Source: Fibrobacterota bacterium (lineage in GTDB: Bacteria; Fibrobacterota; Fibrobacteria; UBA11236). From it: 55,493 nt of DNA. The stretch covers positions 1 through 55,493 of the forward strand of contig JAHFCH010000017.1 of the NCBI GenBank assembly GCA_023249635.1, given 5' to 3'. This document shows, in pieces, positions 1 through 9,069 of the stretch. Below the pieces are notes generated by a model. That model had not been told where the DNA came from. It made no database searches and was given only the letters and a program-made list of their open reading frames with translations. A program made the translations under genes and the position numbers. How positions within the stretch are numbered: position 1 is the first letter of the stretch; every line of letters begins with the position of its first letter.

Positions 1-392
1 CCTCGGGCCTGGCCATCTACGACGTGATCAAATACGTGAAGCCGGATGTGCAGACCATCTGCGTGGGCTCGTGCTATTCCATGGGCGCCTTGCTGCTGGC
101 CGCCGGCACCAAGGGCAAGCGCTTCATCCTTCCCCACGGGAAGGTGATGTTGCATCAGCCCTCGGGCGGCGCCACCGGGCAATCGTCGGACATCCAGATC
201 CACGCCAAGGAAATCATCAAGACCAAAAAGGAATTGCTCGGCATCCTCGCGGAAGCCACCGGCAAGACCACCGAGCAAATCCAGAAGGACACCGAGCGCG
301 ACTTGTACATGAACGCGCAGGAAGCCGTCGCCTACGGCGTGGTGGACGAGGTCTTCAATCCCGGCAACCGCAAGAAGAAGCTGGCCGCGTAG
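1..392 (+). CDS. clpP: ATP-dependent Clp protease proteolytic subunit ClpP (5' end outside window)
   Basis: This is the C-terminal part of the ClpP serine peptidase, which forms the tetradecameric proteolytic chamber fed by ClpX or ClpA. The reading frame is open from base 3. The catalytic triad is visible: Ser in SMGALLL, His in MLHQP, and Asp in the TERD motif. The C-terminal handle matches the family (EAVAYGVVDEVF). The two residues before the nucleophile are Cys-Tyr, where many ClpPs have Ala-Ala; this is a mild variant that leaves the triad intact. The gene ends 20 bases before clpX, the usual clpP-clpX order, so co-transcription is expected. Start codon and N-terminus cannot be assessed. 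Confidence 0.95.
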   Translation, partial: SGLAIYDVIKYVKPDVQTICVGSCYSMGALLLAAGTKGKRFILPHGKVMLHQPSGGATGQSSDIQIHAKEIIKTKKELLGILAEATGKTTEQIQKDTERDLYMNAQEAVAYGVVDEVFNPGNRKKKLAA

Positions 393-412
393 GCGAATCG
401 GGAGATTGAGGC

Positions 413-1669
413 ATGGCACGGACCGGTAATGGGTATGGATTGATCCGCTGCTCCTTCTGCGGCAAGAACGCCGAACAGGTGGAGAAGATCATTACCGGGC
501 CTTCGGTGCACATTTGCAACGAATGCGTGGCGATGTGCAACGACATCCTCACCGAGGAAATCAACAAGGACGTGCAGGCGGCGCAGGGTTCCACCCCGTC
601 CGCCAACCCCGCCGACATCAAGCGCCACCTCGACGAGCACATCATCGGGCAGGACGAAGCCAAGATCTCCCTGGCCGTCGCGGTCTACAACCACTATAAG
701 CGCATCGCCGCCCGCGCCGGCGCCGACGGCATCGAGGTGGAGAAGTCCAACATCCTCTTCCTGGGCCCCACCGGTTCGGGCAAAACCTTGCTGGCCCAGA
801 CCATCGCCAAGTTCCTAAAGGTCCCGTTCACGATCGTCGACGCGACCATCCTGACCGAGGCCGGCTACGTGGGCGAGGACGTGGAGAACATCATCGTGCG
901 CCTGCTGCAGGCCGCCGATTACGACGTGGAGCTCACCGAACGCGGCATCGTCTACATCGATGAGATCGATAAGATCTCGCGCAAGAGCGCCAACCCCTCG
1001 ATCACGCGGGACGTGTCCGGTGAAGGCGTGCAACAGGGCCTGCTCAAGTTGCTGGAAGGCACCGTGGCCGCGGTCCCGCCCAAAGGCGGCCGTAAGCATC
1101 CCGAGCAGAACCTGATCCAGATCAATACCAAGAACATCCTCTTCATCTGCGGCGGCGCTTTCGAATCGCTCGATAAGATCATCGAGCGGCGCACGCGCGA
1201 ATCGAGCATCGGCTTCGGGGCCATCCAGGTATCCAAGCAGGACCGCAAGATCGGCGCCATCCTCAAGCTCGTCGAACCGGACGATCTCATCCAGTTCGGC
1301 CTCATCCCCGAATTGGTCGGGCGCTTGCCGGTCATCACCGCCCTGGAAGAGCTGCCCCGCGAAGCCCTCCTCGACATCCTAACCAAGCCGCGCAATGCGC
1401 TGGTGAAGCAATACACCAAGCTTTTCGAGATGGACGACATCCGCCTCAAGTTCCAGCCCGACGCCCTCGAGGCCATCGTCGATCGCGCCATCCTGCGCAA
1501 GACCGGCGCGCGCGGCCTACGCTCCGTGATGGAAAGCGCCCTGCTCCCCATCATGTTCGATCTGCCCTCGCGCACCGACGTGGCGGAATGCGTGGTGACC
1601 CGCGAAGTGGTCGACCATAAGAAAGAGCCCATGCTCATCCTGAAGAAGAACAAGAAGAAATTGGCCTAG
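413..1669 (+). CDS. clpX: ATP-dependent Clp protease ATP-binding subunit ClpX
   Basis: This is the AAA+ unfoldase that recognises tagged substrates and threads them into ClpP. Its 418 residues are the usual family length. The N-terminal zinc-binding domain has Cys13, Cys16, Cys35 and Cys38. Walker A GPTGSGKT lies at residues 118-125, the Walker B segment VYIDEID at about 180-186, and the pore-loop motif GYVGEDVE at about residue 150. The sensor-2 region has GARGLRS. The ATG is preceded by a purine-rich GGAGATTGAG. It follows clpP by 20 bases, so the pair is very probably one transcript. Nothing unusual is seen. Confidence 0.97.
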   Translation: MARTGNGYGLIRCSFCGKNAEQVEKIITGPSVHICNECVAMCNDILTEEINKDVQAAQGSTPSANPADIKRHLDEHIIGQDEAKISLAVAVYNHYKRIAARAGADGIEVEKSNILFLGPTGSGKTLLAQTIAKFLKVPFTIVDATILTEAGYVGEDVENIIVRLLQAADYDVELTERGIVYIDEIDKISRKSANPSITRDVSGEGVQQGLLKLLEGTVAAVPPKGGRKHPEQNLIQINTKNILFICGGAFESLDKIIERRTRESSIGFGAIQVSKQDRKIGAILKLVEPDDLIQFGLIPELVGRLPVITALEELPREALLDILTKPRNALVKQYTKLFEMDDIRLKFQPDALEAIVDRAILRKTGARGLRSVMESALLPIMFDLPSRTDVAECVVTREVVDHKKEPMLILKKNKKKLA

Positions 1670-1706
1670 CCAATTTCCAAGCTGGCCTAGCCGGTTTTCA
1701 AACTCG

Positions 1707-1724
1707 CGTAGCCCATAGGCTACG
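1707..1724. other. Small hairpin downstream of clpX
   Basis: CGTAGCC (1707-1713) and GGCTACG (1718-1724) form a perfect 7-bp stem with a four-base loop. No T-run follows, so it is only a weak terminator candidate. A short repeated GGCCTAGCC (around 1662 and 1684) lies just upstream. Confidence 0.3.
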
Positions 1725-1817
1725 TATTCCCCCCGAATACGGAACTTTCCCGGCACGGCGTCCGCGCCTCCCGGCCCCCGCATACCTTCCCTCTACGCGC
1801 AACGGAGGAGGACGGGG

Positions 1818-2873
1818 ATGGATTTGCTACGCTGGGCCGGCATCGCCTTGCTGGTCCTCGGGACCGCGGTTCCGGCCCGCGCGGCTGCGGCGAACGAGTT
1901 GACACCATGCGAGGTCGCCGACGGTTTCGAGCTCTTGTTCGACGGAACCGCCGCGGGTTTCCGGGAGAAATTCGTCCAATACGTGGAGGGCGATACGGCC
2001 CTGATTCCAGCCGATAAGCGCTGGACGGTGGGCCCTGACGATTCCGCCCTCCGCACGAACGGATCCGCATTCGACGTGCGGACGCGGAAAAGCTATGGCG
2101 ATTTCGATCTGCGCTTCGAGTACCGTAACAGCGCATCGGCCGGAGTCTATTACCGCATGCTGACGACCGGGCGCCTCCCGTGGATGACGGGGATGGAATA
2201 CAAGATTAACGAAATCGGGGCCGATACCATGGGATCGGACGGGGTCGGATCGTTGTGGGGAATGTTCAAGGCGACATCCAATCCGTACCGAACGTACGAA
2301 ACCGGCGCCTGGAACCAGGCCCGCATCGTGGCCATCGGGCCCCAGGTGGAACATTGGCTCAACGGCGTGCGCGTGCTTTCCTTCCGGATGCACGATTCCG
2401 CCTGGTGGGACGCGCATGCGCGGGGCCGCTTCAACCGGGAACCGCTGTACGGGATGCGCACCCCCGGGCATCCCGAGGATGGGCCGATCTTGCAAGGGTA
2501 TCTCGGCTTCCAGGGTGACTGGGGCGGGAAATGGCATCTGCGTACCCTGCGGGTCGTCCAAACGCCCCGCTTTGGCCCGGCCGATGCGGAGGGATGCCAA
2601 ACGGCCGCGGCGCAGCCGACGCGCGCGCCCGGAGGGACGGGAATGCCTGTCGAAGTCGGCCGCATCCCGGGCGGTTTCGTCCTGTTCTGGCCGGGGCCAT
2701 CGGGATCGGTTTGCGAACTGATGACCGGCGACGGCAGGCTGGCGGCCAGCGGGCTACGCGATAAGGCCGGCGCCATCACCGTCTACGGAAGCTTGCGCCC
2801 GGGGTTGTATTTCGCGCGCGTACGCGGCCCGGGGAGCGGCGGCGCGTACGCCGCGAAGGTCTTGGTGCCCTAG
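1818..2873 (+). CDS. Secreted DUF1080 (3-keto-disaccharide hydrolase family) protein with C-terminal sorting-like domain
   Basis: This 351-residue protein has an N-terminal signal peptide (cleavage near ARAAAA). A DUF1080/PF06439 beta-jelly-roll domain follows at about residues 30-250, with the family segments ELLFDG, FDLRFEYR, AGVYYR, WNQARI and HWLNGVRV. Members of this family hydrolyse 3-keto-glycosides or bind carbohydrate. The last ~75 residues (GDGRLAASG to GLYFARVRG to AAKVLVP) resemble the C-terminal sorting domains of secreted Fibrobacterota/Bacteroidota proteins, so export to the surface is inferred. The start is supported by GGAGGAGG upstream. It converges with the beta-barrel gene at 2893, leaving only 19 bases. 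A second DUF1080 protein lies at 4438-5442. The substrate is unknown. Confidence 0.75.
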   Translation: MDLLRWAGIALLVLGTAVPARAAAANELTPCEVADGFELLFDGTAAGFREKFVQYVEGDTALIPADKRWTVGPDDSALRTNGSAFDVRTRKSYGDFDLRFEYRNSASAGVYYRMLTTGRLPWMTGMEYKINEIGADTMGSDGVGSLWGMFKATSNPYRTYETGAWNQARIVAIGPQVEHWLNGVRVLSFRMHDSAWWDAHARGRFNREPLYGMRTPGHPEDGPILQGYLGFQGDWGGKWHLRTLRVVQTPRFGPADAEGCQTAAAQPTRAPGGTGMPVEVGRIPGGFVLFWPGPSGSVCELMTGDGRLAASGLRDKAGAITVYGSLRPGLYFARVRGPGSGGAYAAKVLVP

Positions 2874-2892
2874 GAGGACCCGAACCGAGGGC

Positions 2893-4371
2893 CTACATCG
2901 CCACCTGCACGCGCAGGATATAGTACCAGGCGCTGGGATCCAGCATGGTCTCGTACTTGTAGGGGGAGAAGTCGAAGCGGATGGGGCGGGTATGGTCGTT
3001 GGCCACCTGGGCATCGACGGTAAAGTATTGGCCCACGGCGCGCGAACCCGTCACCGACCACTTGAAATCATCCTTCGTATAGGGCTTGCTGATGTCGATC
3101 TTGGGGCTCATCACGTTGTAGTCCACCTTCGGCAGGCCGTCCTGCAAGGCTTTCACGTTGATTATGGGGTAGGGGTTCTTCCAGTATTCCCCTTCGATGT
3201 TGAGATGGTTCAACAGGCCGAAGGTGGGGATGGACATGCCGAAGGCGATGGGCATGCGCTCCGAACGCTTCTCGAAGAAGATGGGGTAATTCTTCCAACC
3301 CAGCACGTCCACTTCGCCGTATAGCTTCCAGTCCACGCCTTCGCCAAGGAAGGATCCGATGTCCAGCGAAGCGCGGCCCATGACCAAGGTGCCCTGATAG
3401 GTGTAATTGGTGCGCGACTGGCGCGGTCCGCCCGTCACGGTGTCGGCCATGTTGAGGCTGTCCACCAGATCGCCCGTGGCCTTGTACTTGGCGATGATCA
3501 CGCTGTCCGCCGCGGCGCCTGCCGCATCCCCGGCCGCCAAACGCTTGGCCGCATCCACTTCGAAGTATTTCGCCAGCTGATCGTAGTACAGGTCGTCGCC
3601 GTAGTAGGTGGTTCCCTGGTAGGTGAAGTACGAGTTGTAGATGCTCTTCGGCGTCGAAAGCGAAGGGCTGGCGGGCAGCAGCCCGTAGAAGTTCACGCCC
3701 GCGCCCAATTCCACCGGGCCCAATTTCAGGCTGGTGACATAGGCCAGGCTTACGTCATTGAGGGGATACACCTCATCGGAGAGGGTGATGAGGAAATCGT
3801 TCTTCCACATCCCATCCATGAAGTCCTTCTCGATCAATATCCCCTTGGTCTTGGAGTACGAGGAGTTGATGAGATCCCAGCTGCCGTTGATGGTGGTGGT
3901 GGGATAGGGGGTGGACCGGAACAGGTACTCGCCCAGGTTGCGGGAATCCGGATTGTACTTGTAAGGCATAAGACCGAAGGAGATGGACAAGGACGGATCC
4001 TTGGGATCCCCGAACTTGTACTTGGCGGTGGCCTGGCCGATGGACACGGCCGAGTTGCGCACCTTGGAATAGTCGAAGCCCTTGTTGAAGGGGAAGAACT
4101 GGAAGAAGAGGCCGCCCAAGGCCAGGTTCACGTCGAACCGGTCGTTGATGGTGGCTTCTTCGGCGAACCAACCGATGGTGCGGTTGATGGTGAAATGGCC
4201 CGCGTTCTTGGCGGGCTCGAAATAAGTGAGGCCGCTCATCTGGCCGTACTCGACGGCGAGGCCCGCATGCAGCGGTTTGAGCACCACTTCGGCGGAGAGG
4301 GGAGAGACCACGGTAGGGATTGCTGCTAAGACGAGAGCGAGCCCGCCGAGGCGGGACTTGGAATGGCGCAT
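2893..4371 (-). CDS. Putative outer-membrane beta-barrel protein
   Basis: This 492-residue protein starts with a signal peptide (hydrophobic GGLALVLAAIPTVV, cleavage near SPLSA/EVV). The rest is rich in alternating aromatic and glycine residues typical of transmembrane beta-strands, for example NLALGGLFFQFFPF, LSISFGLMPYKY and LGPVELGAGVNFYG. It ends in a strand (YYILRVQVAM). A strong AGAGGAAA ribosome-binding site precedes the ATG. I do not recognise a named family; outer-membrane location is inferred from composition and the signal. It lies downstream of the DUF1080 gene on the same strand (gap 66 bases), with a GC-rich hairpin between them. It could be a porin for sugars released at the surface, but nothing in the sequence proves a substrate. 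Confidence 0.6.
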   Translation of the reverse strand: MRHSKSRLGGLALVLAAIPTVVSPLSAEVVLKPLHAGLAVEYGQMSGLTYFEPAKNAGHFTINRTIGWFAEEATINDRFDVNLALGGLFFQFFPFNKGFDYSKVRNSAVSIGQATAKYKFGDPKDPSLSISFGLMPYKYNPDSRNLGEYLFRSTPYPTTTINGSWDLINSSYSKTKGILIEKDFMDGMWKNDFLITLSDEVYPLNDVSLAYVTSLKLGPVELGAGVNFYGLLPASPSLSTPKSIYNSYFTYQGTTYYGDDLYYDQLAKYFEVDAAKRLAAGDAAGAAADSVIIAKYKATGDLVDSLNMADTVTGGPRQSRTNYTYQGTLVMGRASLDIGSFLGEGVDWKLYGEVDVLGWKNYPIFFEKRSERMPIAFGMSIPTFGLLNHLNIEGEYWKNPYPIINVKALQDGLPKVDYNVMSPKIDISKPYTKDDFKWSVTGSRAVGQYFTVDAQVANDHTRPIRFDFSPYKYETMLDPSAWYYILRVQVAM

Positions 4372-4404
4372 ATTTCCTCTTGTATTGGTGTTACCGTTTA
4401 CGGT

Positions 4405-4421
4405 GCGGCGCCAGGCGCCGC
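4405..4421 (-). terminator. GC-rich hairpin between DUF1080 gene and beta-barrel gene
   Basis: GCGGCGC (4405-4411) and GCGCCGC (4415-4421) form a perfect 7-bp stem with a three-base loop, starting 17 bases beyond the stop codon at 4438. No T-tract follows in the minus direction, so it may attenuate rather than fully terminate. Confidence 0.35.
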
Positions 4422-4437
4422 CCGCAACGTAGTCCGA

Positions 4438-5442
4438 TCAGAAATGGTCGATGCGATGCCGGGTATGCAAACCGCCGGCGTCGATTTCCAGGAAATAGAT
4501 CCCGGCCCGGGGCAGGGGCAAAGCGGCTTCGATGGGCCCATAGCCCGAAGCCTTGGCGGCCACGGTGCCGTTCACGTCCAGCAGGCGGGCCCGGTAGGCT
4601 CCCGCTTCCGGAATCCCGTAGGTGACTGAGGATCCGGTTACCGAGAAGGTCCCCTTCCACTCTTTCGCGGCGGCGCCCAGGAGGGTGGTCACCTGGCAGG
4701 AGCCATCATCGATGGTGGCTTCGGCGTTGTAATTCTGTGCCTTGGGATTGGTGCAACCCTTCACGTTCAGCTTGCGCATCTTCACGTATTCCCATTCGAT
4801 CAAATCGAACGGGGGATGGCTCTGCAAGGCGAAGATACCGCCTTCGAGGTGCTCGCTATTGGTGAATGTGTACTCCAGGCAAAACACGTTGTTCAGCCAC
4901 ACCTGGATCTTGGGGCCGTTCATGCGGGTGGTGGCCGTGGTCCATTCGCCGACCTTAAGGGTGCGGCGGCAATTGTCGATGTTCTGGCCGTCGAACTGGA
5001 GGAACGCGGCGCATTCTTCGAACAGGCGTCCGCTATAGGCGTCGGCCACGTCGAGCTGCGGTCCGCATACCTGATAGGTCCCGCCGCAAGTGGGCAGGGA
5101 CTTGGTCTTGTCCAGGCAATGCGAGCGTACCTGAATCCCGCTATTGGCATTCGTGGTCGAGAGCTTGTACTTCACTTCGATCTCGGCGTCCTTCACGGCT
5201 TCGGGCCAGATCAGGAAGGTCTTGGTGCTGCCGCCCTTGGTCTGGATCAGTCCATTGGCTACGCTCCAGGGAGGATTGCCCTGCTGGCCCCATCCGGTGA
5301 AGTCCTTCTTGTTGAAGAGCTCCTTCCAGGGCCCGACCGGGATGGCCGGGTTCTGGGCTTGCACGGCTCCGGCCAGGAACAAGGCGGCCATCCCGAGCCG
5401 CAGCATCCCTATCGCTTGCTTCTTATCATTGTGTTCAGACAT
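4438..5442 (-). CDS. Secreted DUF1080 protein with GCTNP repeat and C-terminal sorting-like domain
   Basis: A signal peptide (MLRLGMAALFLAGAVQA/Q) is followed by a DUF1080 domain at about residues 35-220, with the segments WKELFNKKDFTGW, ANSGIQVRS and GPKIQVWLNN. DUF1080 proteins act on or bind 3-keto-glycosides. Next comes one copy of the GCTNPxAxNYNxxATxDDGSC-type repeat, often seen in secreted Bacteroidota and Fibrobacterota proteins. A ~75-residue C-terminal sorting-like domain ends the protein (RARLLDVNG, PRAGIYFLEIDAGG). Start choice: ATG at 5442 has GGGGGA 8 bases upstream. ATG 5448 is too close to it, and an upstream extension to 5523 adds a stretch unlike a signal peptide. It is divergent from lon and independent of the DUF1080 gene at 1818, sharing only the fold. 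Confidence 0.72.
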   Translation of the reverse strand: MSEHNDKKQAIGMLRLGMAALFLAGAVQAQNPAIPVGPWKELFNKKDFTGWGQQGNPPWSVANGLIQTKGGSTKTFLIWPEAVKDAEIEVKYKLSTTNANSGIQVRSHCLDKTKSLPTCGGTYQVCGPQLDVADAYSGRLFEECAAFLQFDGQNIDNCRRTLKVGEWTTATTRMNGPKIQVWLNNVFCLEYTFTNSEHLEGGIFALQSHPPFDLIEWEYVKMRKLNVKGCTNPKAQNYNAEATIDDGSCQVTTLLGAAAKEWKGTFSVTGSSVTYGIPEAGAYRARLLDVNGTVAAKASGYGPIEAALPLPRAGIYFLEIDAGGLHTRHRIDHF

Positions 5443-5705
5443 TTGCATCTTCCCCCACTGCGTCGATTGCGTAGGGTCCAATATAGGCCGCGTCCACGCA
5501 CCGGCTGGCAGGCCCGGGAACATTCCGTTGAGACCGTGATATCAACGTCTGGAAATTTGCGTTTACCGGGGCATGACCCAAGTCGTATGGCCTTTTGGAG
5601 TGGTCTTAAGAACCCTTTGTATTTTTGTGTTTCTGGGTGCGGCTGGGCGCGCCCAAGGGCCCTGTGCCGCACGGCTCCCGCGCTTATTTGCCTACATTCT
5701 GGGAC

Positions 5706-8231
5706 GTGAGCGACGAACCCCTGGATTCCACCGAGCCCTCTGAAATCGCCGAAAAACCGGCCATGCCGCCTGCTGAGGATTGGGCCAGAACCCTGGCTGC
5801 CGGCCTGCCGGTCATCCCCCTGCGGGACATCATTCTCTTCCCGGGCACGGTAACGCCCATCCTGCTGGGACGGCCGCAATCCCTGACCGCCATGATGCGG
5901 GCCATGGAAAGCCCCAATCAGCTGGCCTTGTTCGCCCTGCAGAAGACCGCCTCGGAAGATGAGGTGGCGCCGGAAACCTTGAAGCTGATCGGGGTGGTGG
6001 GACGCATCGCCTCGTCCCAGCCGTTGCCCAACAACCTCTCCAAGATCCTGGTGGAAGCCATGGGCGCCGCGCGCGTGCTCAAATGGGAAGTCGCGCCCAA
6101 CCTGATTACGGCCACGGCGGAACCGGTCTCACCGGCGCCTCTCAAGGAAGAGGGCGCGCGCCGCCGCCTGGAATCGACGCGCGTGATGTTCGCCGAATAC
6201 TTGTCGCAGAATCCCGATCTGCCCCGCGGTGTGGCTGATCTCATCGACGGCCTCTCGGGCCCCGAAGAGAAGCTGTACGGCATCGCCAGCCATCTCAAGA
6301 TCCCGGTCGAGCTCAAGCAGATGCTGGTGGAAGAACCCACGTTGGAGAAGAAGCTGGACATGATCCAGGAGTTCCTCCGCAACGAAGTGGATACCACCAT
6401 CATGGGCCGCCGCCTGGAGCACGAGGTGCGCGCCGGCATCGCCCAAAGCCAACGGGAGTATTTCCTCACCGAGCAATTGCGCAAGATCCAGTTCGAGTTG
6501 GGATCCTTTTCGCCGCCGCTCAACCACGAGATCAAGCAGCTGGAAGAATCGGTCAAGGCCAAGGCCATGCCCGAAAAGATCAATGCCCGCGTGCTCACCG
6601 AGCTCAAGCGCCTGGATTATCTCAATCCTTCATCGCCCGAATATTCCGTGGTGCGTACCTACGTCGATTGGTTCCTGGGATTACCCTGGAACCAGTACAA
6701 ACCGGACAACCTCGATCTGGGCAAGGTCAAGAAGCAGCTCGACAAGGATCATTACGGCCTCAAGCCGGTCAAGGAACGCATCCTCGAGCATGTGGCCGTA
6801 TACAAGCTCTCCAAGCACCACAGCACGCCCATCCTATGCCTGGTGGGACCGCCGGGGGTGGGCAAGACTTCCCTGGGCAAGTCCATCGCCGCCGCGTTGG
6901 GCCGCGAGTTCGTTCGCATCTCGCTGGGCGGAGTGCGGGACGAGGCCGAGATCCGCGGGCACCGCCGTACCTACATCGGTTCCATGCCCGGCCGCATCAT
7001 CCAGGCGCTGAAGAAATCCCAATCCATGAACCCGGTCATCCTGCTGGACGAGATCGACAAGATGGGCAGCGATTTCCGCGGCGATCCCGCCTCGGCCCTG
7101 CTGGAAGTGCTCGACCCCGAACAGAACACCGAGTTCATCGATCATTTCATGGAAATCGGCATCGATCTGTCCCAGGTCTTTTTCGTGACCACGGCCAATG
7201 TGGAAGAGCAGATCCCGGCTCCCCTGCACGATCGCCTGGAAGTCATCCGCATCTCGGGGTATTTCGATTCCGAGAAGCTCCAAATCGCCAAGGGCTACCT
7301 GATGCCCAAGGTCAAATCCGTATCCGGCCTGGTCAACGGCCAGTTCGACCTGGACGATGGCGTACTCGGCACCCTCATCCGGCGCTACACGCGCGAGGCC
7401 GGCGTGCGCCAGCTCTCCCGCCAGATCGCCAAGATCGCACGTAAGCGCGCCCGCGAAGTCGTGGACGCCCAGGAGAAGAAGCCTTCCAAAGGCAAGCCGG
7501 GTAACGGGAAGGAAAACGCTAAAATAAAAGGTCCGGCGCCCGTCTCCCGGGACAGCCTGTTGGGATACCTGGGCGTGCCCATCCGCCAGGAACGAACGGT
7601 TCCCGCCACGGTGCGCCACGGCGTGGTCACTGGCCTGGCCTGGACCCCGGTCGGCGGCGAAATCCTGCGGGTGGAATGCACCCTGCTCTCCGGCAAGGGC
7701 CGCCTGCATCTCACCGGGAATCTCGGCGATGTGATGAAGGAATCGGCCCAGATCGCGCTGACGCTGGCGCGCGAACGCGCCCGCCGTTACGGCGTCGATC
7801 CCGAAGTGTTCCACAAAACCGATATCCATTTGCACGTCCCGGAAGGGTCCATCCCCAAGGACGGCCCCTCCGCCGGCATCGCCATGACCTTGGCCCTGAT
7901 TTCGGCCATGACCCGCCAGAAGGTCGATCCCAAGATCGCTTTCACCGGGGAGATCTCCCTGGTGGGCAAGATCCACGCGATCGGCGGCCTGCCCGAGAAA
8001 GCCATCGCCGCCTTACAGGCGGGAGTAACCCGGATTCTCGTTCCGGGCGAAAACGCCCCCGAGGTGCGCGAGCTGCCCCCGGAAGCCAAGCGGGGGTTGC
8101 AGATCGATCAGGTGGAAACCATCGACGCGGTGCTGGCGGAGCTGTTCACCCCGGCGGAAAAGCCCGTAACGGCCAAGGCGAAGGTCAAGGCCAAGATTAA
8201 GCCCAAGGCTCCCTCCCGGAAACCCCGTTGA
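5706..8231 (+). CDS. lon: Lon ATP-dependent serine protease
   Basis: This is the cytosolic AAA+ protease that degrades misfolded and regulatory proteins. The N-terminal substrate-binding domain starts near the segment LPVIPLRDIILFPG. Walker A GPPGVGKT lies at about residues 381-388 and Walker B VILLDEIDK follows. The peptidase domain has catalytic Ser722 in KDGPSAGIA and Lys765 in GGLPEKAIAA. Their 43-residue spacing matches E. coli Lon. A Lys/Gly-rich linker (KPSKGKPGNGKE) lies between the AAA and protease domains. The tail is Lys/Pro-rich (TAKAKVKAKIKPK), an extension beyond the usual end. The start is uncertain: GTG 5706 is preferred (it begins SDEPLDSTEP), while an in-frame TTG at 5625 would add 27 residues. 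The YggS gene follows after 21 bases, so an operon is likely. Confidence 0.95.
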   Translation: MSDEPLDSTEPSEIAEKPAMPPAEDWARTLAAGLPVIPLRDIILFPGTVTPILLGRPQSLTAMMRAMESPNQLALFALQKTASEDEVAPETLKLIGVVGRIASSQPLPNNLSKILVEAMGAARVLKWEVAPNLITATAEPVSPAPLKEEGARRRLESTRVMFAEYLSQNPDLPRGVADLIDGLSGPEEKLYGIASHLKIPVELKQMLVEEPTLEKKLDMIQEFLRNEVDTTIMGRRLEHEVRAGIAQSQREYFLTEQLRKIQFELGSFSPPLNHEIKQLEESVKAKAMPEKINARVLTELKRLDYLNPSSPEYSVVRTYVDWFLGLPWNQYKPDNLDLGKVKKQLDKDHYGLKPVKERILEHVAVYKLSKHHSTPILCLVGPPGVGKTSLGKSIAAALGREFVRISLGGVRDEAEIRGHRRTYIGSMPGRIIQALKKSQSMNPVILLDEIDKMGSDFRGDPASALLEVLDPEQNTEFIDHFMEIGIDLSQVFFVTTANVEEQIPAPLHDRLEVIRISGYFDSEKLQIAKGYLMPKVKSVSGLVNGQFDLDDGVLGTLIRRYTREAGVRQLSRQIAKIARKRAREVVDAQEKKPSKGKPGNGKENAKIKGPAPVSRDSLLGYLGVPIRQERTVPATVRHGVVTGLAWTPVGGEILRVECTLLSGKGRLHLTGNLGDVMKESAQIALTLARERARRYGVDPEVFHKTDIHLHVPEGSIPKDGPSAGIAMTLALISAMTRQKVDPKIAFTGEISLVGKIHAIGGLPEKAIAALQAGVTRILVPGENAPEVRELPPEAKRGLQIDQVETIDAVLAELFTPAEKPVTAKAKVKAKIKPKAPSRKPR

Positions 8232-8252
8232 TACCGTAACCGAGCTGTTACC

Positions 8253-9002
8253 ATGGGTACCCTCGCCGAGAATTTCCGCGCCGTCGACGCCCGCATCCGG
8301 GCCGCCTGCGCGCGCGTGGGCCGCGATCCCGCCGAGGTGCGGCTCATCTGGGTCAGCAAGAACCACCCGCAGGCGAAAGTCATCGAGGCCCTGGGACTGG
8401 GGGCGGGAATCTTCGGCGAGAACCGGGTCCAGGAAGCCTTGGAGAAATTCCCGCTTCCGGGCGGCGCCCCGTACGCATTGCATCTCATCGGCAGGTTGCA
8501 GAAGAACAAGGTCCGCAAGATCCTTCCCCTGGCGACGGCCCTGCATGCGGTCGACTCCCTGGAGCTGCTGGTCGCCCTCGACCGCATCGCCGGGGAGCTG
8601 CGCCTGCGGCGCGATGTCTTCCTGCAGGTGAACACCTCCCGCGAACCGGCCAAGGGGGGATTCGAGCCCGAGGCCCTCATTCCGGTGCTTTCCTCCTTGC
8701 CGTCCCTGCCGCATCTGCGCCTGGTCGGCTTGATGACCATGGGTCCGCTGGAAACCCCCGACGGAAAGCCCGCCGGACCCGAGGCCGCCCGCCACTGCTT
8801 CCGCGAGCTGGCCGCCATGCTCGAAACCGCGCGCGCCATGTCGGTGCCGGGCGGCCCTTTGAAGGACTTCGACCGGCTCTCCATGGGCATGACGGGCGAT
8901 TTCGAAGTGGCCATCGAAGAAGGGGCCCACTTCATACGCGTGGGCACGGGTCTCTTCGGCGCACGGGGCCCGCTTGCGGCGGGCGCTGATCTGGCAAAGT
9001 GA
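8253..9002 (+). CDS. yggS: YggS-family pyridoxal-phosphate homeostasis protein
   Basis: This 249-residue protein belongs to the PLPBP/YggS family, single-domain TIM barrels that bind PLP and buffer vitamin B6 and amino-acid metabolism without a known catalytic reaction. Lys36 in the segment WVSKNHP is the expected PLP-binding lysine. Other family signatures are FGENRVQEA, HLIGRLQKNK, LMTMGP and the C-terminal LSMGMTGDFEVAIEEGAHFIRVGTGLFG split by its usual phosphate-binding turn. It is 21 bases downstream of lon and 67 bases upstream of a DivIVA-domain gene. YggS genes often neighbour division genes, which fits this order. Confidence 0.93.
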   Translation: MGTLAENFRAVDARIRAACARVGRDPAEVRLIWVSKNHPQAKVIEALGLGAGIFGENRVQEALEKFPLPGGAPYALHLIGRLQKNKVRKILPLATALHAVDSLELLVALDRIAGELRLRRDVFLQVNTSREPAKGGFEPEALIPVLSSLPSLPHLRLVGLMTMGPLETPDGKPAGPEAARHCFRELAAMLETARAMSVPGGPLKDFDRLSMGMTGDFEVAIEEGAHFIRVGTGLFGARGPLAAGADLAK

Positions 9003-9020
9003 CTATTTTCTAAGGGATAC

Positions 9021-9050
9021 TCTCGATAACTCTCGCTAACTCTCGAAAAC
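9021..9050. repeat. Three 10-bp direct repeats ahead of the DivIVA gene
   Basis: TCTCGATAAC, TCTCGCTAAC and TCTCGAAAAC occur head to tail with exact 10-bp spacing. They are followed by a related GATCGAAAGT that runs into the ribosome-binding region. Spacing of one helical turn would place all copies on one DNA face, as in a regulator binding site, but no regulator is identified. Confidence 0.6.
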
Positions 9051-9069
9051 GATCGAAAGTGGAGCCACC

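Noticed and set aside
6834-7976. Long minus-strand frame inside lon
   Set aside because: It is antisense to an intact, well-conserved Lon and has no recognisable motifs.
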